Source: Volutella citrinella (Eukaryota; Ascomycota; Sordariomycetes; Hypocreales; Nectriaceae). From it: 64,000 bases of DNA. Where the stretch lies: NCBI GenBank assembly GCA_034401135.1, contig JAWZSP010000003.1:62001-126000 (forward strand). Reading direction: 5' to 3'. The notes under the pieces are model-generated. The model saw only the letters and a list, made by a program, of their open reading frames with translations, made no database searches and was not told where the DNA came from. Below are positions 47,358 to 58,498 of this stretch, in pieces (position 1 is the stretch's first letter; every line of letters starts with the position of its first letter). Position numbers and translations under genes: made by a program.

Positions 47358-47803
47358 TTTGATGATGCGGAAGACCTGGACGGGAGTGGCGCAATGGAGA
47401 GTCGTGTGCAGTTTAGCAGGACAGGGTTGAACAGCGTATACAGTCTAATTGATCGTATGCTATTTAAAACCCCCCCAAAGGACTGCCGACACTCTGGAAC
47501 GCTATCGCCGCCGATGCTAGCCGATATTGTGTCGGATGCTATCCCGCTGCTTTTGTACCCACTTGGCTCCAGAGCGGATGGGGCCAGCGGTAATAACCAG
47601 TACCTCATCCGACGCTACAGTCTACGTCGTATTTTGGCAGGGAATCCATGAGTCCATTTTCAGCCTGCCTCCCGCTATGTTTCATTGGTGGATTGTCCAA
47701 GGTTCTCCAACGCCCCTGTCTGCACTTCGCTCCACTTGTACAATGTGGCTATATGAGTTGACAATTACAGCCTCACAGACTCCTGCTTCCATCGTGATAC
47801 CTA
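47358..47803 (-). promoter_or_regulatory. Upstream region of the KFA-like hydrolase
   Basis: GCTAGC at 47516-47521 lies in GATGCTAGCCGATATTGTG, followed by TCGGATGCTATCCCGC. A TATA-like TATTTAAAAC is at 47461-47470. No coding is seen. Confidence 0.45.
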
Positions 47804-48583
47804 TCAATCCATGTGATAAAAGCCTGCAGTCGTGGTGCCGCCATCAATTGCCACATTGGCGCCAACCATGAATCCCGCCCGATCCGAAAGCATGAAGCAG
47901 ATCAGTTCGGCAACCTCCTCGGGTCTCCCAATACGGCCGATAGGATGCTTGGCGCCAATATCCTCCATGTTGAGGTTATTATCACGGATGAATTCCAGCG
48001 TCATGGGCGTAGCAATGTCGGCCGGCGCGACCGAGTTCACACGGATGCCGTCGCGCGCGTACTCGAGGGCAGCTGTCTTAGTCAAGCCGACCAGTGCGTG
48101 CTTGGAGGCAACATATGAGGAGCAACCGGCCGTCGCGGTTGTGCCGGCGTCGGAGGTGATGTTGACAATGGAGCCCTTGATGTTCAAGCGCCGGAAAGCC
48201 CGGATCTCGGTGCGCATGCTATTCCAGGCGCCGCCGACGTTGATGGCCATGGTTTTGGTGAACACGTCCAGCGTCACCTCAGCGAGCCGGCTGTTCTCGA
48301 GGAAGACACCGGCGGCATTAACGGCGTAGTCGAGTCGGCCACCCCAGGATACGACGTGGTCGACGGCCTTCTCCACGGCTTGAAGCTCCGTTAAGTCGAC
48401 TTTGACGTATGTGGCCTTGACTCCGAGCTCATCAGCTAGAGCGTTTGCTTGTGCAGTGCCGTCATTGCGATCAAGAAGCGCGACGGCGGCACCGCGAGAT
48501 GCGAGGAGGCGGGCTGTGGCGAGGCCCATGCCGCTAGCACCTCCGGTGACGAGGGCGACCTTGCCATTATATTCTGCAGCCAT
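47804..48583 (-). CDS. Short-chain dehydrogenase/reductase 3
   Basis: Single exon, 259 aa, ATG 48583. Complete classical SDR: VTGGASGMGLAT cofactor loop, LLDRND (Asp, NAD(H) preference), NAAGVF, NITSDAG with catalytic Ser, YVASK with catalytic Tyr/Lys, and GRPEEVAELICFMLSD near the end. It has no introns, unlike SDR1 and SDR2, and its sequence is more like bacterial FabG/cyclohexanol-dehydrogenase-type SDRs; this may hint at a different origin. It oxidises or reduces a secondary alcohol/ketone. It is the last gene of the cluster before the AT-rich relic. Confidence 0.92.
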   Translation of the reverse strand: MAAEYNGKVALVTGGASGMGLATARLLASRGAAVALLDRNDGTAQANALADELGVKATYVKVDLTELQAVEKAVDHVVSWGGRLDYAVNAAGVFLENSRLAEVTLDVFTKTMAINVGGAWNSMRTEIRAFRRLNIKGSIVNITSDAGTTATAGCSSYVASKHALVGLTKTAALEYARDGIRVNSVAPADIATPMTLEFIRDNNLNMEDIGAKHPIGRIGRPEEVAELICFMLSDRAGFMVGANVAIDGGTTTAGFYHMD

Positions 48584-49510
48584 CTTGTATTGGCTGGTGC
48601 TGCGAAATAAGAAGAATAAACGGCGAGAGGGGAGTGGAGCGGTTTATTGAAGCATCAAAGATGTGCAGTGTTTGATATCGAAGCTTGCTTATTAGGACTT
48701 TAAATGAGGGAGAATGGTCAGTTATATTCTCTATATGGAAGATAGTCAACAAGCCCGTGCAACACACAGCCTGATATATACATAATAGAAACCATAGCAA
48801 ATTTCACAGTAGATATCATACCTAATATCTTAACCACAGTGTTAGTCTATAATAAGTCATAATTAGTATTTAATAGATGTAGTAAATAGCAGCCTTCTTG
48901 TCTATTAAGGTCTCTGCACTACTAAAGGTTATAGGAAGGTTGTAATAAACTTTAGAGTTTCTAACCTTTATAACTGCAGGCGCAAGGATAAAGTTATCTA
49001 TACTAGATAACCTAACACCAGGCTTGCGCTAGCTATATTATAATGCCTTTCCCCTAGCTTCTCGTTAAGCAAGTAGCTAAGTAAGTAACTAAGCCAGCAG
49101 CTAAGCAAGCCAACGCCTGCATACATATATACTTCTCCTGCCTGCTACTAATAACCTCAAGATACTACTAATCAACGCTCCCTTTATCTCTAAAGAGGGT
49201 CTTCTCTTAGAGAAAACGATTAACTTTAAGCTGCTAGCTAAAAGCCCGAACCTATAAAATATCCTAACTAATATATAATCTGACAAAGTACTGATATTTC
49301 TCTTAATATTTAGATATAATTTAATAGGTAAGGAAGTCAGTATAGAGGCTAAGGAAAGCATCTACTTCCTATAGATAGAAAATAAAGGCCTGAAGAAGGA
49401 TATCTTTTCTAGGATCAGGGAGAAGAATGGTAATTAGCTAAAGAAGCTAGTGGAAGTGGCGGAGAAGCTGCAGAAGAAGGCACGCAACAAGCAGCGATAG
49501 GGCTGTGCCT
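48584..49510 (+). repeat. AT-rich, TpA-rich transposon relic, probably RIP-mutated
   Basis: About 48820-49510 is saturated with TA, TTA and CTA words and has few CG dinucleotides, and all frames are riddled with stops. On the plus strand near 49370-49497 short readable pieces survive (IENKGLKKDIF ... LKKLVEVAEKLQKKARNKQR) that look like the Lys-rich C-terminus of a pogo/Fot1-type DNA transposase. Ends and inverted repeats were not found. 48584-48820 is SDR3's upstream region. Confidence 0.55.
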
Positions 49511-50429
49511 AGCTTAATAGGGCAATTCAAACCACCAGTCGCCTCATCTATCAAAATTTCACAATTCGTAGTATCACAATTATGTTCCCTCGTAGAGGGA
49601 TATTCTCTATATATAAGTAAGAAGTGCCTTGTCGTACTGACAGACGATTGATGATGAGAGACAGCTGGTGCTGTACCGTACCATCTGCTGTTTCGTTGTC
49701 CGGGGCCCACCTCGCACTTTGTCCAAAAACAGAATCGCTCCCCTCGGTCCCCGCGAGTTCCGGTGCCGCTGCCCTAGCTCTGGATGTAGACATCTGGATG
49801 GATGGCCGGAACACTGGAAACACAGGGTCCGGACAGTAGTGAGGGAGCCGGGATAGCAGCGTGCCGTTAGTAATGGTGCTTAACATATTGGTAGAGGTGG
49901 CAGTGAAGACAGGCTCTTTTCGCCTCATGCTATTGAGAATGTTGCGGGGGAGGGGCTTGAGTCTAACCCTCGATTTGCCAATATTGAGGAGCGCCGAATA
50001 CCCTCCGTGCTGATTCCAACCGAAGAAACGTTCGACGGTGATCATTCGTGCAAGATGGCCCTCTTTGTGACTCTAGCTTCTGAGTAAAGTCGATTCTCCG
50101 ACTCACTCCGAGATTGTCGTCAGTGCCGTGACGCACCTCCATGGACTCCTCTGCTTCTGCTTCCCCGCACATCAGTAGTGCCAAACATGACCCAGGCCGT
50201 TAGTCTGCCTTGCCTTGCAATGTTCAGAGTTTCGTGCCCTAACCCTGCCACGATGTGCACCTAGTTGTCGTGCTCATGCGCTAACTTGTGATGCCTCTCC
50301 TACTCCCACTTTGCATATAGAATTACGGACTCCGGCTCTTGGAAAGAGGCTAGTATTATGTGACGGTGGTTGTATCAAGTTGATCAATATCGAGGCAAAA
50401 ATATTATAATTCTTCTATCGCAGTTTCTA
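49511..50429. other. Intergenic, nothing assigned
   Basis: Between the transposon relic and the broken siderophore synthetase. A minus-strand open frame (49551-50045) has no recognised domain and runs into relic-like sequence; it is not called as a gene. Confidence 0.3.
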
Positions 50430-51879
50430 TCAACACAACAGCACATTGGGAACTTGCCTCTCGATATACTGAATGTGATAAGCGTTAGCCAATATGAACA
50501 GGTCAATGACCGTGAAACTCACATCTCTGCATATTCCAACCATTCTCAATTTCAAAAAACACCGAAATTGCATTGTCTCCGCCAACAAAAAGTCGCACAA
50601 CTCAACCGCCCGAGAGTCGCATGGACTACCACTTGGCTTCAAACTATTCTTGACCTGTTTTCGAACGACTGCCCAGCCAACCTTTTCCTCGAGATCGAGG
50701 CCCACGAGAAGGTGGAAGAGGTGGTTCTGAAACAAATTATGATGGACATGGGCCCATACCTGGTGTATGTCTTCAGTCATTGTGGTTGAGCCAGTCGGTA
50801 CTGAACTGAGGTGAAAGCCTTGGTCTCTTAGCGTAGCCATGTGTAGCGCAATACCGCCAAAGTCTCTAACTGCAAAGTCTTTGATATGCCTTGTCTTCCT
50901 GCTGATGCGAACGCAGATATTCTGCCCATGAGCCTCGAGGCCAACGCCATAGTTTACCAGTGGGGTAAGAACAAGTTTCAGGATGATGGACACATAACTG
51001 GGCAATACTAGTGAGATTATGTCAAGGTCGTGAAGAATGAAGCCACTCACTTCTGGAACCAGGTTTCATTCCCCTCTGACGCGAGAAGCAGCTCAACTTG
51101 TGATTTACCACCCGTAACCGGACGGTGGCACAACGCGGCCGCCGGAATCAGGGCCTCATTTTGTAGGTTAGCTCTCCTCTCCAGGTCTTCTCGCAAGATG
51201 CAAGACAAATGGCGGGCTTCATCGAAATTATCCTGTGCCCCGGTCACTGCAGCAACCTCCCAAATACCCACAAATCTGAAGGCAACAGCTTCCTGAGAAC
51301 TTCTGACACTTCGGAGCCCCCCAGTGCTGTCCAAGGGGTAATGGTCCGAATTGCAGAAGTGATTTGGCAAGCAAGAGACAATATGAGATGGTACTTTAAT
51401 CGCGACTCGGGCCGAAGCGTCACTGTCCGCATTGAGGCCTGTGCCGATGCACGATCGGATCCCACAACTTGTACGTCTGAGAAGCGACAAAGGACTGCAG
51501 GCAGCTGTTGTAGCAGGCTTGGGATTATGATTCTGTCTTCAGAGCATCTGGGAATGTCGAGCTTTCCCAAGAGATCGTCAAGCTCCTCTTCGAAGGGGCC
51601 CGAGACGCATATCTGAGTGCGTGGTACGGACAGAAATACAATTTCCGGAGATAGCATCTTTTCCATCTCACTTGGGTGAGCTGGTAGCAATGGCGGCTGT
51701 GGATAGAGTGTCTTGTGAAGCTGTTCGAGGTGCAGGTTAGTATATGGATATTGTTTTCAGCTGGACCACCTACTTACTGGGTGGGTTGGATGACCTATGG
51801 TCAACGTCTGTTCCCACTTGACGCAGGGCTGAACAAGCCTAAGCGAGGCTGGCGCGCCTCCATATTCTTGACTGCTGTT
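50430..51879 (-). pseudogene. Broken NIS siderophore synthetase (IucA/IucC family)
   Basis: A decayed minus-strand gene. Pieces in order: 51778-51879 (KWEQTLTIGHPTHP), 57-nt intron, 51051-51720 (LHKTLYPQPPL ... SPEIVFLSVPRTQICVSGPFE ... ITPWTALGG ... ALIPAAALCHRPVTGG), 53-nt intron, 50523-50997 (YGVGLEAHGQNICVR, HIKDFAVRDFGG), 54-nt intron, 50430-50468 (YIERQVPNVLLC). GHPTHP and EAHGQN with AVRDFGG are hallmark motifs of ATP-dependent NIS synthetases, which join citrate-like acids to amines to build siderophores. Two defects: the ~150-residue N-terminal part is absent (a stop lies at 51880-51882 with no coding upstream), and a one-base frame slip lies near 51259-51266, between PSDLWVF and EVAAVTGAQ. 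Splice sites are still good, so loss may be fairly recent. Confidence 0.82.
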
Positions 51880-53003
51880 CTATATCTCACTAATTTAGAA
51901 TTCTACTTATAATACAGCCCTTTCCTGTCTCTCCGCTTCGAACTTTTGACCAGTGCTACTAAGTCGCCGCTCAGACAAACACAATGGCGCGACTGAGTTT
52001 CAGTAACTCACAAGGGCAATTTTGCACAATAGCTGAGAAGAATGACCTTATATTGAATTTATAATTGTTGTCATTCAACGAAGTTTAAATGTTGAGAGCT
52101 AGTGGAATTTTTGGTCACTGGAAAATTTAGAACCTAAGAGTGCAGTGATGCGCACCGTGTTGTCAAACTGCAAAAGGACCACTCAAGCATTGGAAACCAA
52201 TGTGCCTCAGTATGGTTGCTTTGAAATGCAGCCATTTCTTATGGAATGCGACCCTCAATATGCAATCTCGGCCCAGCCACCCAAGTATGGCCGATTATAG
52301 GTGTAGACACCAGGCAATAGCCGCCGCATGCAGGTTGACGTGGCAGTTGGATCAATCATGCCGTGATGCCGGCCGTAGTGAATCTTTTGAGGTCTTTCTT
52401 GCGTACATGCCCATGAAGAAATAATCCCCGCCCTTCCTCTTGCGCATACGCGAGATACGGGCATTTTGAAATGGTTGGTTGGGGGCGATGGCACAGCCAA
52501 CTCATGGAACTTTTGGGGGCGAGTGGATAATAGAGTTGCTTGGCAGAGAGGCAACAAAGACATTTTGGGAAAAGAAGTACTATCATACCAATTGTAGCCT
52601 ACCGATCAAAGTTATGGGTCTGGGGAGGGGTCAGTTTGCAAGGATACTAGCTATAAGCATATATTTAAACTTCAACAGTCTAATTGGATCGGATATTGCA
52701 GAGCCATCATCAGCCCTGATGCAGCTGTAAGCCCGGAGCAATTGACACCGCCGATGCGACTGTAAGCCCGGGGCAATCGCGAGCTCCGATCCTGGCCCAA
52801 GCGTCGCGGGGTAACTGCAGCTTCGAACACCTTCTCTATTGGGAAGCTTCAACTACTATCGGACAGGGACGATAGAGTTAAATGAAAACTATAAAAGGGT
52901 ATGCTTTCATGAATACTATCACAGTAACTACCAAGCTCATAAGCAGTCACTTCCATCACTTCTACCTGCCCGTCTTTCAAAAAGTCCTTCACACAATCAC
53001 AAT
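51880..53003. other. Intergenic with a short imperfect direct repeat
   Basis: 1.1 kb without a supported gene. At 52718-52744 and 52753-52779 a 27-bp unit (GATGC..CTGTAAGCCCGG) occurs twice with a 35-bp period and four mismatches. The rest is moderately AT-rich. TATA-like ATAAAAGGG near 52891 precedes the small secreted protein gene. Confidence 0.4.
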
Positions 53004-53273
53004 ATGAAGTTGTCATTCGCCTTGGTTACCATCCTCGCCGGGCTTGCAATCGCCAATCCCGTAGCGGAGGAAACCGCTGACACGGAAGCCATCGATACAC
53101 AGGCCATTGACGAACTTGTTTCTATCCAAGCGCTCGACGGCAATTGTGTCCGATGCATCAGAAGGGGATGCGGATCCGCTGCGGTCCGATGCCTCAGAGG
53201 ACGACTTGCACCACTTATTTTGGCGTGTCTCGCAGCTAAGTGTGGAGATGATTTTGTCCGATGCTGCACTTGA
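53004..53273 (+). CDS. Small secreted cysteine-rich protein
   Basis: Single exon, 89 aa, ATG 53004 (CACAATATGAAG). A clear signal peptide (MKLSFALVTILAGLAIA) is followed by an acidic propeptide-like stretch (EETADTEAIDTQAIDEL) and a basic mature part of ~42 residues with eight cysteines (NCVRCIRRGCG...RCLRG...ACLAAKCG..FVRCC). The acidic pro-region and basic Cys-rich core are typical of secreted effectors and antimicrobial-like peptides, but no named family is recognised. It is isolated in a gene-poor, relic-containing stretch, a common setting for effector candidates. Confidence 0.75.
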   Translation: MKLSFALVTILAGLAIANPVAEETADTEAIDTQAIDELVSIQALDGNCVRCIRRGCGSAAVRCLRGRLAPLILACLAAKCGDDFVRCCT

Positions 53274-54793
53274 GAGGTTTCTAGCGGTTAGTGACCTACT
53301 GATGTGACTTATGATTTGGACACGTGATTAACAAGCTTCAATACTTAGTAAGATGGGCCTGCTAGAGATTGCATTGCAAGTCGACTGAGGGAACAAGACG
53401 TTTGGGTGCTGCTGTGTGCTGGAGATAGCTTTGAATCGTTAAATAAATTCTCTAGTGGTATTCCCGCCCAGTTCGTTGTTCCCTGAGTCTGTCAATGAGT
53501 CCCAGTGAAAGTTGTAGTTCTATAAGAAGGCACTAGGTGCATAAAACGAGAGAACTGTGTTTTAGTAAAACTGCAGGACGTAGATTTCAACAGGCTGTTC
53601 TTGCTTACTACCTATGTCAAGCTAAGGCTGCCCCGATCTGGATACGGGACGGCCCGTCCGCCTTCCTTTTAAGGAAGGTGGAGGAGCACAATGACTGCAA
53701 TGGATGACGCTGACGAGGATGAAGAGATGGTGCTCAGCACACATATAGCCCCTGCCACCGCTGCCAGCTACTACATACGACCATAGCCCTCAGAAAATGC
53801 GGGATCTCGTCCGCTCTCCCATCGCCAAGCTGAGAAGCGGTGGAGTAGTACTCGGTTCGGTGACGACCGGGGAATGCCTACTGTTGTATGTCTTTTTTTT
53901 TTGCTCACTTTTTTCACAAAAGTGCTTGTGAAAATATGTCTCAGTGGAGCTTGGCCAGAAGGACGCACAGCTTGAAGATTGACCCCACCCAGAGCACAGG
54001 CTAGGTCGGTTGAGGACATCTACGGGCAGGTTGTGCTCGACTGGAAGTACATCCCTTTGTATTGCTCTCCGTGTCCCGCGTTATCGCCTGGCCCACGTTT
54101 AATACTGGCTGTGACTTTGCCGAATACCTCGGCTGTCGGCTACTGCCTTACGGGTTACTATTCATGTAGTATTACGCCAACGCCACCCAGCCAGCGGCTG
54201 GGCTTACCGACTCCCGACACGACATACGTTGGCTAGTGGTTACTCGCTCTACTTCCCCAGACCTTCCCCTCTTTTGGAAACTCTCCACGGGGTTGTCCTG
54301 AATGACCTGGTTGGCAAACTATCAACACTGAATGAGGTACATTTGCAAATGTGTTTTGATTGCCAGCATGACTGCAAATATACAATTCCAAAGCAGGAAA
54401 TGGGTGGTCAGCTTATGCGGGATGGAATGCACTGTCAGCCGCCTAACAGGGGTCAAGAGCGAGCTATCACAAGTTCATGCCGCGTCTGCCCACCCTTTTT
54501 AGGCAGCGATGGTCCCGTGGCCTTAAGGCAAATGCGGTCTGCACAAATCTGGATTTGTTCACTCCCACCCAGCCCTCTGTCTTTGACGTAAGCGTATTAC
54601 GTCTCAACTTTGGTCACAGACACACGGCCGCAACGGCCCGTGCCGCGAATACAGAACCTTCATCAAATCAAAGCCAGCGCCTGAAACGCCCAATCATTCG
54701 ACCTCATTCAACCTTCATCCCTTAGCTTAAAGCCATCCCCCTAGGCTTCGTACAAAGTCCCAAACCCGCCAGGTCCATGGCTTTTGCTGAAGT
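53274..54793. other. Intergenic, nothing assigned
   Basis: 1.5 kb. Short open frames on both strands lack domains and splice partners. A homopolymer T run lies near 53895. No repeat family is recognised. Confidence 0.35.
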
Positions 54794-57156
54794 TCAGGCT
54801 GGCGGGTGCTGGCCGTGTCCAAGTTGACGGCGGAATGCTGGCCCGACTGCATCAGTAACAATATTTGATACAGCTGGAATGGGTTTGCTCCTTACCTCTT
54901 TCTGCCCTCGAGGAGTACAGTACGTCGGATCCTCAAGGCACTTGGTATAATAGCCTTGGAACTCCTTAACTAGGTCGTCCGTATTTGCTCGCTTGTTTTG
55001 CTCCACCCTTAGCAGTTTGTTCTCGATGAAGCTCAGCACCTCGTCGAGGAACTTGCTGCATTCATCGTGCTCGCGCAAATTTGAGATTTGCTAAACTCGT
55101 CAGCTACCCCTTGCTTCATGACGCGAGACCTCACCTTTGTCACCGCCGGCTTTACGCTGGCTTTCCCAACACCCATGTGCCGGTCGTAGAACAAATCGGC
55201 TGACGATTCTCCATTATCGTAATTCTCTTTAACGATCTGGCGACTGTTGTCAAACTCCTCGAGGCCGTCCCCGCCCTGGGCGTACCAAGTTACGAACTGG
55301 AGCAAGACACAGCCGAGAGACCATGAGTCATACTGCTGAGAGACTAATAGTCCCGAGTATGGGGCGCACTCTGGCGGGGAATAAGTATTCGTTTTGCCCT
55401 CAATGCGGCTAGGTCGGACGTTGGCAACGGATGCCTTGGTGTGGAAGTCAACAAGGCCAAAGTCGCATATTTTAAGCATGCCCGTGGGCAAGCCCACCTC
55501 CTCATCCATCGCTCGGCCGCCGTCCACGAGCTCCGGATCTGTTTCGCGGCTGAACCACAGAATGTTGGCGGGCTTGATGTCGCCGTGCCTCCCGTAGACG
55601 TTCTTCTTGCCGGAACCGCTCTGCGGAGGGTTGTGAATCAGTCGCAGACCTCGTGCCAGCCCGAGCATTTCACCGGCCAGCCAGCAGGCGAGGCCGCGAC
55701 CCCGTGGCAGGTCGCAGAGATTGGGGAACTTGGTCGTCCAAAATTCCTCTAGGTTGGCGTCGGCCCAGGGAAACACCAGGTAGAATTTGCGGGCGTACTC
55801 GAAACTGATCAGTAGCCGGATGAGGCGCACCCGATGCTTGAGGCCCTGGGCTTGGTAACGTTTGAGGTTGGCGATTTCTTTCTTAGCCAATTCGGTAGGG
55901 TAGTTTTCATGAATGGCTTTGACGGCGAACGGGGCTGTGAGGCAAGCGGCATCCTGCGACGAGTCTCCAGTCAGTCGTTATCCAGATGAAACCGTGCAGG
56001 AGGCCTACAAGGAAAGCATCATGGGACTCTTACTTGCCTTTTTACTATGCAGACAGCGGTTCCTATAGTCCGGGTGGATATAGACCTTCTTTACTATGGA
56101 AAACCCGGTGAGGTAGAGCGGAGCGGTTATGTCATTTTCAGCGAGCGGCGTGTTCGCGCCATTTCGGGCGGGCGACTTGATGAACGGCAGAGCCTCCCAT
56201 CTCTTGAACCGGCGGTGCTCACTTTCGGCCATCGGGAGATCGTCAAGCGGGCAGTTGATGTTGAAGTGGGGAGCATTTACCTGGTGTTGGTACTTGTCGA
56301 CAAAGGACTCAAACTCGACCTCGCTCAAGCCATTCTCGGTGTCCTTGTCCTTGAGGCACTTCACCGCGCGCATCGTAGTTGTTCCAACTTCCTCTTGGCC
56401 AGGATGGAAACACAGGACGCCTCCTTTATCCACAAACGGAAGATGGCGGTCATAGATGTCCTCACTTATCAGCCCGTCGAGGATTGTCTTTGCCCCACGC
56501 ATCCGGGCCAGGGCGAAGAAGAGCCTTAGCCGATGAGGGACAATATCTTTTTCAGGCACTTTTATACGGTCGAGTTCTTGTCGAAAACTGGCGCCTCGGG
56601 CAATCTCTGTCATCTCCGTTACAGGCAAGAATTCACGTGCATCATCACCGGAAGACAACGCGCAGTTTTTCAAGGCCTTCCGGATCTGGTCACTGAGGCG
56701 TTTCGATTTTTCGAAATGGGACTGATTCTGTTGCTCATCAGGAGAGACACTGCTGTGAGGACTTGTGGGCGCGTCGACCGAAGACGTAGTGGAGTGAGAA
56801 GGCGAGGATCCCAGCTGGAACGATGAAGAGTGGGACGAACACTCGCCATCTGTCGAGGGGGGCGTCAATCCCTGGGATATGACACTAATCTGGTCACTGA
56901 TCCCGCCAGAAAAGTCTATTCGAGAGCCAGGGCCATGTGTTAGAGCCCCGGACGGAAAGGTGAAGGATCGCGGTATTGCTGAGGCCCTGGACGAGGTCTG
57001 TGAGTCGTTAGCTACAAATACACGGCGAGACTGACGCCAGACACTCCAAATGGTTGCACGTACGCTGGGGATATCTCGTGAGTGGCCAGTGGGTTTACTG
57101 CTGGATCCTGTTTCCGACCAGCCTTGCCGTGCGCTGACCACTGAGTAGTTCGACAT
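54794..57156 (-). CDS. Fungal protein kinase with N-terminal extension, copy 1
   Basis: Exons 56034-57156, 55135-55934 and 54794-55090, with introns of 99 and 44 nt, give 739 aa. Residues 1-140 are Ser/Pro-rich and probably disordered. Residues ~150-370 form a helical module (RLRLFFALARMRGAKTILDG ... YDRHLPF) also found in the second kinase at 59324. The kinase domain starts at FAVKAI (VAIK Lys) and has RHGDIKPANIL in place of HRD and KICDFGLVDF as DFG; TYSPPECAP is the APE region and YDSWSLGCVLLQF the helix-F Asp. It therefore looks catalytically competent. The first intron could also be read as a GC-AG intron (AAG|GCAAGT), changing a few residues at the join. The role is unknown; related fungal kinases often sit near NLR-type genes. 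Confidence 0.83.
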
Positions 57157-58498
57157 ACTCTATTGTGGTGTACTGATTGGTAAGGCTATGATTCAGATTC
57201 GCTCAGGCTTGAGGGATATTAAGATGCAGTGACGTGTCACGGCGAGCAAGAGTTGCGGGGCAGATCATGGGGTAAAGTACTCAGATCTATGACTTGAGGC
57301 TCCGGACATGAACTGTCATCTCTACCCACACCAGTACCCTCCGACTCTCAGGAGGGAGGAAACCACCAGCCTGCCCCTTCTCTAAACCAGGGCTTATCCG
57401 GCAGGCTGCCACCATCTCCAGGTGCAGGGCTTTCGGGATAGCAAGCTTAGCGAAGACCAAGAACGGTCCCCATCGCAGTCTTGGGTGAGGTGGGTTCTAC
57501 ACCTGGGCAGCTAGGGTTTACTCTCGCCAAGCAAGCCCGTCAGCAGGAACACATGAGCTGAACATGGCTTGGACATGGGGTTCACTATCTAGAAGTGGCT
57601 ATCCTTAAAAATGCAAAATTGAAGAGCCCTTAGGGTTAATGTTGGGGTTTGGGGTGGAAGAAGCGGGCCGGGAAGGCCGCAGAACGTTCACTTTCTATAC
57701 CAAAGCTGAATGCACATCTTACCAACCGAACTGAGAGATGGTGTGCGCGATTTTCTTTGGAGTAGTCCAGAGCAGCGATCACTTGACCATACCCTGTCGC
57801 CGGCTTGACCCAGAGAGGTCATAGTGGCGCAAAGGGAGAGTTGAGGCCCTCCGCTCCAGCCCCCCCTCTCTCATCACCTGCCGCCACATCGTATCATTCT
57901 ACTCTTGAGGAAGGCAACAAACTCGTCGCCTGACTGCACAAGGCATCCATTTATCTAGGACTTCGGACTGGGTTGCCGATAACAGCATGTGGAGGTGACA
58001 GGTTGTCTGACCACCACTATCGCCATGTGTGCCGGATAACCTTGGAAGAGGACAGCATGAGTGAGAAAGAGTGGGATGCCGAGTCCTAGATATCCCTCAT
58101 TGTTACCTAATGTTGGTCTTGTGACAGTCGTGGGCGCACCCACCAAGCACTGTTTCGAGGCTGGCGTGGGATATCGTGTGCTCCATCACCACCAGGCTGT
58201 GGCTCAGGCGTGGGTGCTTTTTCCATTTTTTTTCGCCCCCATGACTAGCCGCATCCCACCTCACCCCCAGCATGCTCTATCTTTCTCTAAGCGAGGACTG
58301 CTGCCCATCTTGGCTGTCTACCCCCCGTCGTGCTCGTACTCATGCCATCTCCTTACGAGCGCCACCCGAATCTACCCGCCCTCATTTAGGTGCCATGCCA
58401 TCCTTGGAAACTTGTTGCCTTTAGCCATCCTAATACCGTCTCTAACGCTGTTAGCTCTCGCAGCCTCCATCGCAACCCTCATTCGATTTATCTTCGCT
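57157..58498. other. Intergenic, nothing assigned
   Basis: 1.34 kb between the kinase start and the small gene at 58499. A longer open frame runs into ATG 58499 from 58061, but its content (Pro/Leu/Ser-rich) and the downstream splice structure favour the ATG at 58499. A poly-T tract lies near 58220-58230. No motif is recognised. Confidence 0.35.

Noticed and set aside
26192..48583. Classical secondary-metabolite cluster
   Set aside because: Tailoring-type enzymes, transporters and regulators are present, but there is no backbone synthase in the block or within the window.
49551..50045. Minus-strand open frame of 164 codons
   Set aside because: No ATG-anchored domain is recognised, and its 3' part runs into relic-like repeat sequence.
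55935..56033. GC-AG intron in kinase copy 1
   Set aside because: AAG|GCAAGT would work in phase 0, but an ordinary GT-AG intron four bases on also restores the frame (KK|ATPFAVKAI), so the common type is preferred; transcripts would decide.
58061..58498. Extended start of the small gene at 58061
   Set aside because: The added residues are low-complexity and Pro/Leu/Ser-rich, whereas the splice-joined product from ATG 58499 is compact and well framed.
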